A DNA stretch of 61,813 nucleotides, from the NCBI GenBank assembly GCA_015057555.1, contig SVEC01000017.1:1-61813 (forward strand). The letters run 5' to 3'. Positions 48,898-57,648 of this stretch are shown piece after piece (position 1 is the first letter of the stretch; each line of letters starts with the position of its first letter). The stretch is from Lachnospiraceae bacterium (GTDB taxonomy: Bacteria > Bacillota > Clostridia > Lachnospirales > Lachnospiraceae). The position numbers and the translations under genes are program-made. The notes beneath the pieces are model-generated. The model was not told the DNA's origin and ran no database searches. It saw only the letters and a program-made list of their open reading frames with translations.

Positions 48898-49539
48898 CTA
48901 ATAACCTAAATCCTCATTTACTAATATAATATGAAATCTATTAGCATGTCTGGAGTATCTTGTTATAAGAAATTCACAGCATATAGTGTCCCTAGACTTA
49001 CAATTTGCACACGAACCAGTATGCTTACAAGGTACATCTAAGGGAAATCTCTGCGCATTTATAGGTGCAGCAGTATTTCTAGCTCTAGATAAAGCTGAAT
49101 CTATATCCTTTTCAACCTTATTCATACCTACTATCATAAGAACATTCTTAGGACCATAGGCAATGGCAGCTACACGATTTGAATTTCCATCAATATTAAC
49201 TAATACGCCATCCTCAGTAATAGCGTTGCTACTACAAAGAAAATAATCACATCCAAATATCTTAAGCTCCACCTCTCGCTTTTCTTCTGGTGTTTTGCAT
49301 ACATCACGGTTATATACCTGATAATTGCCATTTATAACAGCATCTCTAAGACCTATTTCACTTACTGACATTGATCCACCCCAACCTATGGTTGAGCCTT
49401 CTGGAATAAGCTCTAATGACTTAGCAAGGGCTTCTTCCTTGGTCTGAACGTAATATCCACACATATTTCGGGATTCTAGTCCCTTGATAACCTTCTGGGC
49501 AAGTAAATCATTTCTTGTAATAATATTTGTATCCTTCAT
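48898..49539 (-). CDS. LUD domain protein (lactate utilisation LutC/YkgG-like)
   Basis: 213 residues from the ATG at 49539, seven bases after GGAGG. GWGGSMSVSEIGLRDAV is the family nucleotide-like loop and the C-terminal CKHTGSCANCKSRDTICCEF is a cysteine-rich segment typical of the Clostridia stand-alone form, ending with FHIILVNEDLGY. Known: LutC is part of lactate oxidation; stand-alone members have unknown roles. The methyltransferase gene lies 23 bases upstream. Confidence 0.88.
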   Translation of the reverse strand: MKDTNIITRNDLLAQKVIKGLESRNMCGYYVQTKEEALAKSLELIPEGSTIGWGGSMSVSEIGLRDAVINGNYQVYNRDVCKTPEEKREVELKIFGCDYFLCSSNAITEDGVLVNIDGNSNRVAAIAYGPKNVLMIVGMNKVEKDIDSALSRARNTAAPINAQRFPLDVPCKHTGSCANCKSRDTICCEFLITRYSRHANRFHIILVNEDLGY

Positions 49540-49562
49540 AATAACCTCCATAATATATTTGT

Positions 49563-50156
49563 CTACACTATTTTAAATATCATAATTCTTTCTCTTTTAT
49601 TATATTCTTCAAATAAATCTGTACAATCTATCTCATCATAAAACTCTAAATTATCATCAGTCATTAGATAAGATATATAATAATCCGAGGGATAATAAAA
49701 AAATAATAATATTTCTCTAGGATTCTCAAAATAAGAAACCTTAATTCTAGCAATTACCTTCTGTAATATCTCTGTACTGAAAGGATTAAAAAAGTAACAT
49801 CTATCAACTGTTGTTGGTGGCTCAAATTCCTCTGCTGTACCATGATAAAAGAATACCTTGCTCTTTGACACAGCATGTGACATATTATCCATAGCTTGAT
49901 TATAGATTCTCTCATCATATTCAACCCCGATGGATTTGCACTTTGTTTCGTGTGATAAAAAATAATCAACTCTTCCTTTTCCACAGCCATAATCAACCAG
50001 CACATTCTTCTTTCCTATATAGCCACTTTCAACCAAACGTTCCAATACTCTATAGTCAGTGGGCTCATAAGGATAATGATGCATATCAGCATTAGAGGAA
50101 TCCCATCCTGTAGTTCGTATACGTAAAAGAATATCCCATTTTATATCGTGTTTCAT
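49563..50156 (-). CDS. SAM-dependent methyltransferase
   Basis: 197 residues. VLVDYGCGKGRVDYFLS near 50 is SAM motif I, SIGVEYDERIYNQA motif II (acidic residue binds ribose) and CYFFNPFSTEIL the later catalytic motif (NPF in place of NPPY). TGGAG lies before the ATG. The NPF variant suggests small-molecule or amino-group methylation, but no substrate can be stated. It reads into the LUD gene. The upstream neighbour is the large GGDEF-EAL gene, separated by a hairpin. Confidence 0.82.
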   Translation of the reverse strand: MKHDIKWDILLRIRTTGWDSSNADMHHYPYEPTDYRVLERLVESGYIGKKNVLVDYGCGKGRVDYFLSHETKCKSIGVEYDERIYNQAMDNMSHAVSKSKVFFYHGTAEEFEPPTTVDRCYFFNPFSTEILQKVIARIKVSYFENPREILLFFYYPSDYYISYLMTDDNLEFYDEIDCTDLFEEYNKRERIMIFKIV

Positions 50157-50184
50157 GCTTACTCCATTTTAATTAACACAGAAA

Positions 50185-50217
50185 TGTCCCCACAAACCAT
50201 AAAAGTTTATAGGAACA
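50185..50217 (-). terminator. terminator-like hairpin after the large EAL gene
   Basis: On the minus strand TGTTCCTATAAAC pairs over 13 positions (with G-U pairs) to GTTTGTGGGGACA, loop seven bases, followed by TTTC. It leaves the methyltransferase gene as a possible read-through unit. Confidence 0.65.
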
Positions 50218-50241
50218 CAGCTGTTAATCTATTACTGACAT

Positions 50242-53200
50242 TTATAGACCTTCATATCTTATTTCTCTTTGAATTTCATTTCCATTTAACTTAAATGAAA
50301 CTCTACCATTATATATAGATATATCAGATTCCAAAGCACCTACGTCCAAATGTAAATTAGACTTAATATCTGAATCAATATCACAGTCAATAAATTTAAT
50401 CTTACATGCTCTATTATGATTTCCAAAGGCTAAGGCATCTCTTCCTTCACCTTTAATAGTAATACCACACTCTTTAATTTCAATACTGGAGAACTCTCTG
50501 GCAGATCCAATAGCTGAAATGACTACAGCACGTAAATTCATATCAAAATTAGCATTAGCTATGTTAATGTTAGCTTCATCACCGTATAAGGTACCAATTC
50601 CTGCACTAAATGTTCCACCAAATACACACTGAAGTAAAATATGAGAAAGACTTACTTCCGCATTACCATATATAGAACCAATTCCTACATTGTTAGTTGT
50701 AACAAGTCTAATACTAATGTTACACATAGCTATTCCTATATTTATATCGCCAGACCTTGAACCAATACCAACGCCTTCCTCACCTGTCAGTTCTATTATG
50801 TATTTACCTTTTCTAATATCGATTACACCACCATAACCAGAGCCTATTCCTACACCCTTAGCACCGTTACAGTGAATATTTACACATCCATCCTGAGCAA
50901 AAATAACAGTCCCATGATTTGACTCTAAATCATTACCTATACCAAAGTAATTGTCCTTCTCACTATTTATTGCAAGATCACCATCTCCCTCTATAGTAAG
51001 GATTGAGTTCTCTTCAACGCGTATACCACCATCATTAAGATAATTTTCTCCTTTGAGCACCAATGTAACATTACAATTCTCTTCAATATTAATACAAGCA
51101 GTATTTTTTCCTGCTGCAAAACTAGCATTGTCAAGAACTATTCTACCATTATATCCTTCCTTAATTTCAAGAACTATGTTAGAGGTTACTCCCGAAATAC
51201 CAGATAATGTAATATCTCTATGTACAATATTATCAGGTACAAACTCAATAATTGAATACTTATCCGCTGTTAGTTTAGCAAGATGAATTCTGCTCTCCTT
51301 ACCAGCTACATATATCTTACTACCATTACCAAGCATAACCTGTCTATGATAACGAGCAATTTCTTCCTTAATATCCTTATCAATTATAGTTAAAATCTCC
51401 TTAGAAGGTCTGGCAGTGTAATAACCCTGTATGAGGTCAACTCCAAGACTTATGAGCATCTGCAGTTCTACATTAGTCTCCACACCCTCTGCCAAAGCCA
51501 TAATATCATTATTATGTGCAAATTCTATAATTTCACGAACAAAATGCTGCTTCTGTGGACTATCCTGTATTTCAGATAAAAGCATTCGGTCAATCTTAAC
51601 ATAATCCGGCATATATCTAAGAAGATTCGTCACATTAGAATAACCTGTACCATAATCATCTACCGCTGTTTCTATACCTAAAGACGCATATTCTTTCTTC
51701 ATCAACGCAAGTTCATCATCTGGGAGCTCCGCCTGCTCTGTAAGCTCCACAACAACTGTAGCAGAATATTTTTCAAGCTTAACTGATAGCTCATCTGCGT
51801 CATAACCCTGCAATCTATTATCTGGAATACTATTAATAAATACCTTTTTGCCATCAAATAGTTGCTCATTATCACCAATTTTTTCAAGCACATTAAAGAA
51901 TGTAAGCTTCTCTATATCATAAAGCCTACCCATATAATCAGCATATTTTATTATAGTAAGAGGCGAGATAAACTGCTCTACATCAGCACGCATAAGTGCT
52001 TCGTAGGCAAATATATCACCTGTTTTAGCATTAACAATAGGTTGAAAATGGTATAGCAGACGGTTGTTATCAATAATATCTCTAACCACCATCATCTCCT
52101 TAAATTCTTCATCAGTTAAAGTATCCCTATTTTTAATCTTTTGTTCTGCAATCTTATTACCATTTTTCTGAGCTACTGTAGTATTAATTAAATGCTCTAG
52201 TTCTTTAACGTCTGATATATATGAAAATCCGCAACCAACGTATACAGATAAATTATAAGGTAACCCTCTTACCTCCTCTATATTTTTTATCAATTCATCT
52301 TTAATTATATATATTTGCTCATCAAAGACGTCTGAATCATATAAATCAACGCCAACAAACTCACCATTACCTAAAACGCAACAAAAGCCTCGTTCAATCA
52401 AGTTCTCAAGAATGGATGAGACTGTTTTAATAGCATAGTTACCCTGTCCACGTCCATATTTATCATTAATATCTGATAAACCTTTTATATCAACAGCTAT
52501 GGCACCAACATATTTGCCAGAAATATTATTGAATTTTTGAAGCATACCCTGATAATTATATAACCCAGTAAGAGTATCCCTAGTCTGATTCACTTCTAAT
52601 TGCTGATAGATATATTTTATGGCATCAAATCTACGAAAGCACTCTAATCCTTGCATTATATTTCTAAGCCACATCCAATAAACCTCTGTATACGTTTTAA
52701 TTTCATTTCCATAGCTCAAAACTGCATAGCCTAAGCAACGTTCTTCAAAATGAAGAGGTGTAAAGAAAAATGCAGTTGGATTATCCCTATCTTCATATAA
52801 TTCAGGAAGCAATATTGACTTATTAAAGGTATTAGAATAATTAATATTATTAGCAGAACCATCCTTTTTACAGTTAAGGACTTGCAATATTTGTTCAGAA
52901 TAACAATCCCATCTAACATCGCTATTATGAAGCTTCTCTGAATTCATCCAATGTGAATTAAGGCATAATGAAAAGCTATCATAATCACCCAAATGATACA
53001 TAGCAGCAAAGATAGTATTCATTAAATCTGTAAAATTCGACTTAGATATAAGATCATCCATAAAACAGTTAAATCTAGAGTTGAACTTTTCCTGAGAATC
53101 TATTGTTTTCCAGCTATCGCGCAAACCAGAAATCCAGTGACTATTACAGTTCTTACATCCGCAGCTACTGCCTATAAACAATTCCTTTTCTGTCTTGAAA

Positions 53201-54015
53201 TGGGTATATTCCTCATTATTAATTAAAGAATATATCATATTAGCGGCATTAATACCATTTTCTTTTGCTGGTATTGGGGCTGATGTAAGAGGACTGGGAC
53301 TCTTCTTACCATCCTCTATAGAATCATAGCCTATTACTGCAATATCCTCAGGCACCTTCAATCCATAAGACTCTAAAGCAATACCTACACTTATAGCCAT
53401 ACAATCATTAGCACAGGCAATAGCTTCTGGAAGACCATTTTCATCAATCAAAAGCTTCTTAACTACCGTCTCACCACAGCCATACCAGAAATCACCATAA
53501 AAGATTCTATTATCCTTGATGGTAAGATTATGTTCATTCATACAATCTTTATAAGCACTGAGTCTTTCTTGAGAATGAAAATGTTCCTCTTTACCAGTAA
53601 GGTATGCTATATCCTTATACCCATGTTCAACAATAAGATGTTCTATAAGGCTTTTACACGCAAAATAGTGGTCAGTAATTAATGATGGATAATACTTACT
53701 CTTCTTATCCACGCATACTACAGGACCACTATAACTGTCTTTAAATCGTTCTTCTAATTTTTCTGCTAACCCAGGAGTCTGAATTGTATCTGATAGTATT
53801 ACAATACCATCAAAAAGTACAGGATTAATCAAAGAAAAGATAGTAGTTTCACCCTTTTCCCTCTCTGCAGTCTCCTGATATTTATTATACATCGCAAAAA
53901 CGCAGACATCATAATCATTTGAAAACATCTGCTGAAAAAATCCTTCTATAAATAAACCTTGATAACTTTCCTCAACATGTCCTAGTAACAAGGCAACTCT
54001 CTTCCTTGGTGCCAT
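50242..54015 (-). CDS. soluble LacI-like sensor / GGDEF / EAL / beta-repeat protein
   Basis: 1257 residues without signal peptide or membrane segment. Residues about 1-290 are a LacI-type periplasmic-binding fold (KRVALLLGHVEESYQGLF, VPEDIAVIGYDSIEDG) ending in a Cys-rich SSCGCKNC. About 290-475 is an uncharacterised linker, perhaps GAF-like. A GGDEF domain (480-635) has GNGEF instead of GGDEF. The EAL domain (640-880) keeps EALMRA, VVELTEQ, AVDDYGTGYSN, VKIDRMLL, AEGVETN and QGYYTARP, so phosphodiesterase activity is expected. The last 365 residues repeat GIGS(x2)G every 30-33 residues, typical of a right-handed beta-helix carbohydrate-binding domain. Likely a sugar-responsive c-di-GMP regulator (inference). 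Confidence 0.93.
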   Translation of the reverse strand: MAPRKRVALLLGHVEESYQGLFIEGFFQQMFSNDYDVCVFAMYNKYQETAEREKGETTIFSLINPVLFDGIVILSDTIQTPGLAEKLEERFKDSYSGPVVCVDKKSKYYPSLITDHYFACKSLIEHLIVEHGYKDIAYLTGKEEHFHSQERLSAYKDCMNEHNLTIKDNRIFYGDFWYGCGETVVKKLLIDENGLPEAIACANDCMAISVGIALESYGLKVPEDIAVIGYDSIEDGKKSPSPLTSAPIPAKENGINAANMIYSLINNEEYTHFKTEKELFIGSSCGCKNCNSHWISGLRDSWKTIDSQEKFNSRFNCFMDDLISKSNFTDLMNTIFAAMYHLGDYDSFSLCLNSHWMNSEKLHNSDVRWDCYSEQILQVLNCKKDGSANNINYSNTFNKSILLPELYEDRDNPTAFFFTPLHFEERCLGYAVLSYGNEIKTYTEVYWMWLRNIMQGLECFRRFDAIKYIYQQLEVNQTRDTLTGLYNYQGMLQKFNNISGKYVGAIAVDIKGLSDINDKYGRGQGNYAIKTVSSILENLIERGFCCVLGNGEFVGVDLYDSDVFDEQIYIIKDELIKNIEEVRGLPYNLSVYVGCGFSYISDVKELEHLINTTVAQKNGNKIAEQKIKNRDTLTDEEFKEMMVVRDIIDNNRLLYHFQPIVNAKTGDIFAYEALMRADVEQFISPLTIIKYADYMGRLYDIEKLTFFNVLEKIGDNEQLFDGKKVFINSIPDNRLQGYDADELSVKLEKYSATVVVELTEQAELPDDELALMKKEYASLGIETAVDDYGTGYSNVTNLLRYMPDYVKIDRMLLSEIQDSPQKQHFVREIIEFAHNNDIMALAEGVETNVELQMLISLGVDLIQGYYTARPSKEILTIIDKDIKEEIARYHRQVMLGNGSKIYVAGKESRIHLAKLTADKYSIIEFVPDNIVHRDITLSGISGVTSNIVLEIKEGYNGRIVLDNASFAAGKNTACINIEENCNVTLVLKGENYLNDGGIRVEENSILTIEGDGDLAINSEKDNYFGIGNDLESNHGTVIFAQDGCVNIHCNGAKGVGIGSGYGGVIDIRKGKYIIELTGEEGVGIGSRSGDINIGIAMCNISIRLVTTNNVGIGSIYGNAEVSLSHILLQCVFGGTFSAGIGTLYGDEANINIANANFDMNLRAVVISAIGSAREFSSIEIKECGITIKGEGRDALAFGNHNRACKIKFIDCDIDSDIKSNLHLDVGALESDISIYNGRVSFKLNGNEIQREIRYEGL

Positions 54016-54032
54016 TATATTCCTCCTGGATT

Positions 54033-54050
54033 TTGTAATGATAATTACAA
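54033..54050. promoter_or_regulatory. palindrome in the leader of the large EAL gene
   Basis: TTGTAAT-GATA-ATTACAA, perfect seven-base arms, between the -10 box and the ribosome site; a candidate operator for an unknown regulator. The LacI-like protein itself lacks the usual helix-turn-helix, so it may not bind here. Confidence 0.55.
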
Positions 54051-54065
54051 TATCTAATTAACATA

Positions 54066-54095
54066 ATCTTACCAAACTCTAATTAGTCAGGTCAA
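54066..54095 (-). promoter_or_regulatory. promoter of the large EAL gene
   Basis: Minus strand TTGACC (54090-54095), 18-base spacer, TAAGAT (54066-54071). The palindrome at 54033-54050 lies just downstream. Confidence 0.6.
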
Positions 54096-54187
54096 GGTAT
54101 TTGAGGAAATATGTGGCAAAAATACATAATATTTATGCAAAAATTATATTACCTCAAAATTATCATACAATATTGTTATAAGAAGTA

Positions 54188-54217
54188 AAGGCTATTTGAA
54201 TAAATCCAAATAGCCTT
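54188..54217 (-). terminator. hairpin after the exported acidic protein gene
   Basis: AAGGCTATTTG pairs with CAAATAGCCTT over 11 bases, loop eight; the T tract is weak (CCTTTACTTC). Probable terminator of the two-component locus. Confidence 0.65.
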
Positions 54218-54232
54218 CCTATAAGACATATA

Positions 54233-55366
54233 TTAATTTGACAAGTAGTTTACACTTGTTCTGAATGAAGTTACCTTCTTCTCCCCAATATCGAAAGTCA
54301 CTTCTACAACGGCACCATCCACAGTCTTACAGATTACATTGTAATAAGCACGTACATTATTACCGCTAGTACCAAAATAGCTTACACCCATATCCTGTGC
54401 ATAGAATTTTTCAACAGTACCTAATTTTAATTCATCAGCAATAAAACTTTCTATAATTGCATCATATTCCTTTTGTTCTTCAGAAGAAACCTCATACACT
54501 ACATCAGTTCCACTATTAACATCCCAACCATTGGTAAATGTACCTAAGTCTTCATCCTCATGATTAAATACAGTAACCAATCCTGTTACACTGTCAATCC
54601 ATATATCATATCTATCACTTTCAGTCAAAATATGAACCTGATAGCATTTTGAATCCAAGTAGTAGATATCGCGAAGTTCTTCCGGCATAGATTCACTTTC
54701 ATCAACAACATACATTGTCACACAAGTTTCACCATCTTCGCATTTTATCTCATAAATTTCTCCATCTTCACCTTTTATCTCACAAGTCTCACCATCCTCA
54801 CAATCTGCAATTATCGCATCTATGTCCCCCTGCACTTCCTGTGTTTCCATCCCTTCATCATAAGGTACTTCCATAAAAATTTGCATATCGCATGGACCTA
54901 AATCCTCACCTGCATATTTTTTAACTGCTGAATCAATTATGGGCTTTAGCTTTCCTAATCCAAGATCTTCTTCAGTCTCATATGAATAGTGCATGTATGA
55001 TATATTGCAATTATCCCATACTATTTCACAACCAAACTCATTATCAGATATAATTTCAGCACCCTCAGGAACATAAATATTTTCCTCATTATTCCAAGTC
55101 TGATTAACAGTATCAGCCTTTATATTTTCGTCCTGTGCAGCATTACTCTGATCAATATTATTTAGATTATTTACTTTCTCATCAGTTTCCTCTAAATTAA
55201 CATCTTCCTGATTTATTTCCTGAGACATCTCCTGCTTACGTTCTACCTGAGCTACCTGCTTCTCATTCATATTACGCTCCATACTTGCATGTAACCCTAC
55301 TGCTCCGCCTACAGAAATAAGACCAGCCATTGCTAATGTAATAATTATTCCCTTTTTCTTTCTCAT
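54233..55366 (-). CDS. membrane-anchored acidic protein with Cys-Glu-Asp-Gly repeats
   Basis: 377 residues. An N-terminal membrane anchor (6-26) precedes a Gln/Asn/Glu-rich linker and a domain from about 95. Residues 186-216 carry three 10-residue repeats of the type CEDGETCEIK with two Cys pairs, so disulfide or metal binding is possible. The second half (IDSVTGLVTVFNHEDEDLG) resembles PepSY/YpeB-type folds. It lies directly downstream of a histidine kinase gene and has its own palindrome-containing upstream region. Probably an extracytoplasmic partner or target of that kinase; function unknown. Confidence 0.75.
   Translation of the reverse strand: MRKKKGIIITLAMAGLISVGGAVGLHASMERNMNEKQVAQVERKQEMSQEINQEDVNLEETDEKVNNLNNIDQSNAAQDENIKADTVNQTWNNEENIYVPEGAEIISDNEFGCEIVWDNCNISYMHYSYETEEDLGLGKLKPIIDSAVKKYAGEDLGPCDMQIFMEVPYDEGMETQEVQGDIDAIIADCEDGETCEIKGEDGEIYEIKCEDGETCVTMYVVDESESMPEELRDIYYLDSKCYQVHILTESDRYDIWIDSVTGLVTVFNHEDEDLGTFTNGWDVNSGTDVVYEVSSEEQKEYDAIIESFIADELKLGTVEKFYAQDMGVSYFGTSGNNVRAYYNVICKTVDGAVVEVTFDIGEKKVTSFRTSVNYLSN
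54721..54802. repeat. 30-bp tandem repeat, 2.7 copies
   Basis: In-frame units at 54721-54750, 54751-54780 and 54781-54802 encode three copies of a 10-residue Glu/Asp/Gly/Cys motif in the acidic exported protein. Unit length of 30 bases keeps frame, so copy number could vary without breaking the gene. Confidence 0.7.
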
Positions 55367-55385
55367 ATTAATTTCTCCTTTTTTA

Positions 55386-55413
55386 TTCTATATTTACCAT
55401 GGTAGGTATAGAA
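55386..55413. promoter_or_regulatory. 28-bp inverted repeat upstream of the acidic protein gene
   Basis: TTCTATA (55386-55392) and TATAGAA (55407-55413) flank TTTACCATGGTAGG, whose centre TACCATGGTA is palindromic; 24 of 28 positions are symmetric. It is 20 bases before the ribosome site. Candidate operator for the neighbouring response regulator. Confidence 0.5.
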
Positions 55414-55451
55414 TAAAGCATTATTATCACCACACAATAAAGAAAAAGTAA

Positions 55452-56846
55452 TCAAACGGTAAACTTTACAGGAAATTTAACAAAAATATTAGTACCTTTA
55501 CCCATCTCCGATTGAATATCCATCTGACCCTTATGATATTCTACTATCTCAGCACATATTGCAAGACCAAGTCCGGTTCTTCCTTCCTCTCTACTTCTTG
55601 CCTTATCAACCCTGTAAAAAGGTTCTTTAACTCGATTAAGTTGTTCTTCTGTCATCCCACAACCATTGTCTTTTACATATATTCTTACTGTATCATTCAT
55701 TTCATCAATTCCCCAAGAAACCTGTCCACCATTTTCACAGGCATATATGGAATTTTGAACCAGATTAGATATAAGACTAATAAATAATACTTTATTAGCA
55801 TTAATTTTCTGTACGCATATATCACTACTAAGTGTAACTTCTCTTTCCACACAGATAGAAGTCATTCGACTGTTTATCTGTTCTTCAACTTCACATAAAT
55901 CGAATTCTTCAACACTAAACTGTTCATTTCTTATCTTCGCCATGTCAAGCATAGTATAAGATAACTGCAACAGATTCTTACTCTCTGCCATAATATATTC
56001 CATACATTGCATCTTCTCTTCTTCTGATACATTTGCTTTTTGAATATACTCAGCAAAACCATATATACTGGTTAAGGGACTTTTTAGCTCATGAGCAAAA
56101 TTATCAACAAACTCCTGTTTTGCATCTGATTCTTGCCTGATAAGCTCTATATTTTCCTGAATCTTATCTGCCATTTGGTTAAAATGCTTTCCCAATGTAG
56201 CAATCTCGTCATTGCCCTGCTCTGACGCTCGACTTTCCATATTACCATCTGCCATATTATCAACAACCTGAGTCAATTCATCAATAGGCTTCATGGTTTT
56301 TCGCAAAACAATGAAAAGTATGATTGCCAAAATAAAAGAAAATACAAGACTAATTACTATATATTTTATCTGAAGCTTATCCCATACATCAGCAAGCTCT
56401 GTCAGTTCTTTTTCGTAACGCAGATAAAGGATATCCTCTCCCTCATACAGTATTCCCTGCACAGTTACTGACATCATGTCTTTGCCTTCTAATATAAGCT
56501 GATTATTACCTGTATCCGTACTCCAATCACGTAATACATCAGCATTCTTTGGGTATACGCAGTTTTCACCTCTCCAAAGTGTTAGACAGATTTCATCATC
56601 ATAATACCCTTCAAAGCTACTTATAACTCGTTGTAGCTTTGCATCTGTTACATCACCCTGTTGATACAGACTATCAATGCTTCTAATTAAGCCATTAGTT
56701 AATATATTATACTGTGCTTCAGCCTGCTTTTGTTCTACAGCTATATCCTTTTGGTAAGTAAGCTCAAAGACAACATACATACCAACGTTAAGCAGCACAA
56801 CAAAAAGTGTAATTGTAACCAGATAAACCTTTTGCCATAATTTCAT
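55452..56846 (-). CDS. membrane sensor histidine kinase (HAMP-HisKA-HATPase)
   Basis: 464 residues. Membrane helices near 10-28 and 162-184 bracket an extracytoplasmic sensor domain. HAMP region follows (PIDELTQVVDNMADGNMES), the phospho-His is in VDNFAHELKSPLTSIYG near 252, N box LVQNSIYACENGG, G boxes DNGCGMTEEQL and GRTGLGLAICAEI. Role: autophosphorylates and passes phosphate to the response regulator 11 bases upstream. The signal is unknown. Confidence 0.94.
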   Translation of the reverse strand: MKLWQKVYLVTITLFVVLLNVGMYVVFELTYQKDIAVEQKQAEAQYNILTNGLIRSIDSLYQQGDVTDAKLQRVISSFEGYYDDEICLTLWRGENCVYPKNADVLRDWSTDTGNNQLILEGKDMMSVTVQGILYEGEDILYLRYEKELTELADVWDKLQIKYIVISLVFSFILAIILFIVLRKTMKPIDELTQVVDNMADGNMESRASEQGNDEIATLGKHFNQMADKIQENIELIRQESDAKQEFVDNFAHELKSPLTSIYGFAEYIQKANVSEEEKMQCMEYIMAESKNLLQLSYTMLDMAKIRNEQFSVEEFDLCEVEEQINSRMTSICVEREVTLSSDICVQKINANKVLFISLISNLVQNSIYACENGGQVSWGIDEMNDTVRIYVKDNGCGMTEEQLNRVKEPFYRVDKARSREEGRTGLGLAICAEIVEYHKGQMDIQSEMGKGTNIFVKFPVKFTV

Positions 56847-56857
56847 ATTTATTTCTC

Positions 56858-57502
56858 CTATATTTCAAGACGGTATCCTAGCTTTGTAATGGTACGAATT
56901 TCATTCTCAAGTCCTAACTTCTTACGAAGCTTCTGAATATGTACATCAACAGTTTTGGTATCACCCATATAATCATATCCCCAAGCCAATTCAAGCAGTT
57001 TATCTCTAGAAAGGGCAATATTCTTATTAAGAATCAACACCTCTAACAAGGAAAACTCTTGAGGTGTTAGAACAACCTCTTCTCCATTGCGAATTACTAC
57101 ACGTTTCTTCAAATCAACCTGAACATCACCTATATGTATAACCTCATCGCGTTCACTACGACGTAACACCACATTAATTCTAGCAATAAGCTCAAGCATC
57201 TCGAAAGGCTTTACTATATAATCCTCCGCCCCTAGAGATAACCCCTGTAAGCGATCCTCTAAATTACCCTTTGCAGTTACAAATATAATAGGCGTTCCTG
57301 ATACCTTAGTTATAAATTCAAAGCCTGACACCCCCGGTAACATCACATCAAGTAAAATCAAATCAAAAGATTGCTTCTCCAATATATCTAATCCACTTAA
57401 ACCATCATAAACACATGTACATATATGTCCAACTAAAGTTAAATTACGCTTTACAAGCTCGCTAATATGACGGTCATCCTCTACAACAAGTATATTTGCC
57501 AT
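56858..57502 (-). CDS. OmpR/PhoB-type response regulator
   Basis: 214 residues. Receiver domain 1-115 with acidic pair VVEDDRH, phospho-Asp in LILLDVMLPGVSG near 52, Thr/Ser switch IIFVTAKG and Lys in EDYIVKPFEML. A winged-helix DNA-binding domain (130-214) ends in TITKLGYRLEI. It heads a regulator-kinase-exported protein operon and likely controls its own region. Confidence 0.95.
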   Translation of the reverse strand: MANILVVEDDRHISELVKRNLTLVGHICTCVYDGLSGLDILEKQSFDLILLDVMLPGVSGFEFITKVSGTPIIFVTAKGNLEDRLQGLSLGAEDYIVKPFEMLELIARINVVLRRSERDEVIHIGDVQVDLKKRVVIRNGEEVVLTPQEFSLLEVLILNKNIALSRDKLLELAWGYDYMGDTKTVDVHIQKLRKKLGLENEIRTITKLGYRLEI

Positions 57503-57535
57503 AAGAATTTCATTCCTTTCTACAATATCATAACC

Positions 57536-57564
57536 ATTATAACATCAAAAAGTAATGAAATGGT
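57536..57564 (-). promoter_or_regulatory. extended -10 promoter of the two-component operon
   Basis: Minus strand TATAAT (57536-57541) preceded by TGT, i.e. extended -10, 34 bases before the response regulator start. The -35 (ACCATT at 57559-57564) is poor. Short TTTCATTAC-like words flank it, possibly for autoregulation. Confidence 0.5.
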
Positions 57565-57573
57565 AAAAAAATA

Positions 57574-57614
57574 AAAAGTCCCTATACCTTAATTTAATCG
57601 GTATGGAGACTTTT
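57574..57614 (-). terminator. terminator after the TraX-family gene
   Basis: Stem AAAAGTC...CTATACC / GGTAT...GACTTTT with a TTAATTTAAT-rich loop, followed by TTTTTATTTTTTT on the minus strand. Its core matches the hairpins of the two 3' repeats farther right. Confidence 0.85.
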
Positions 57615-57648
57615 CACATATAATAAACAATTCTCAAAAATTAATCAT

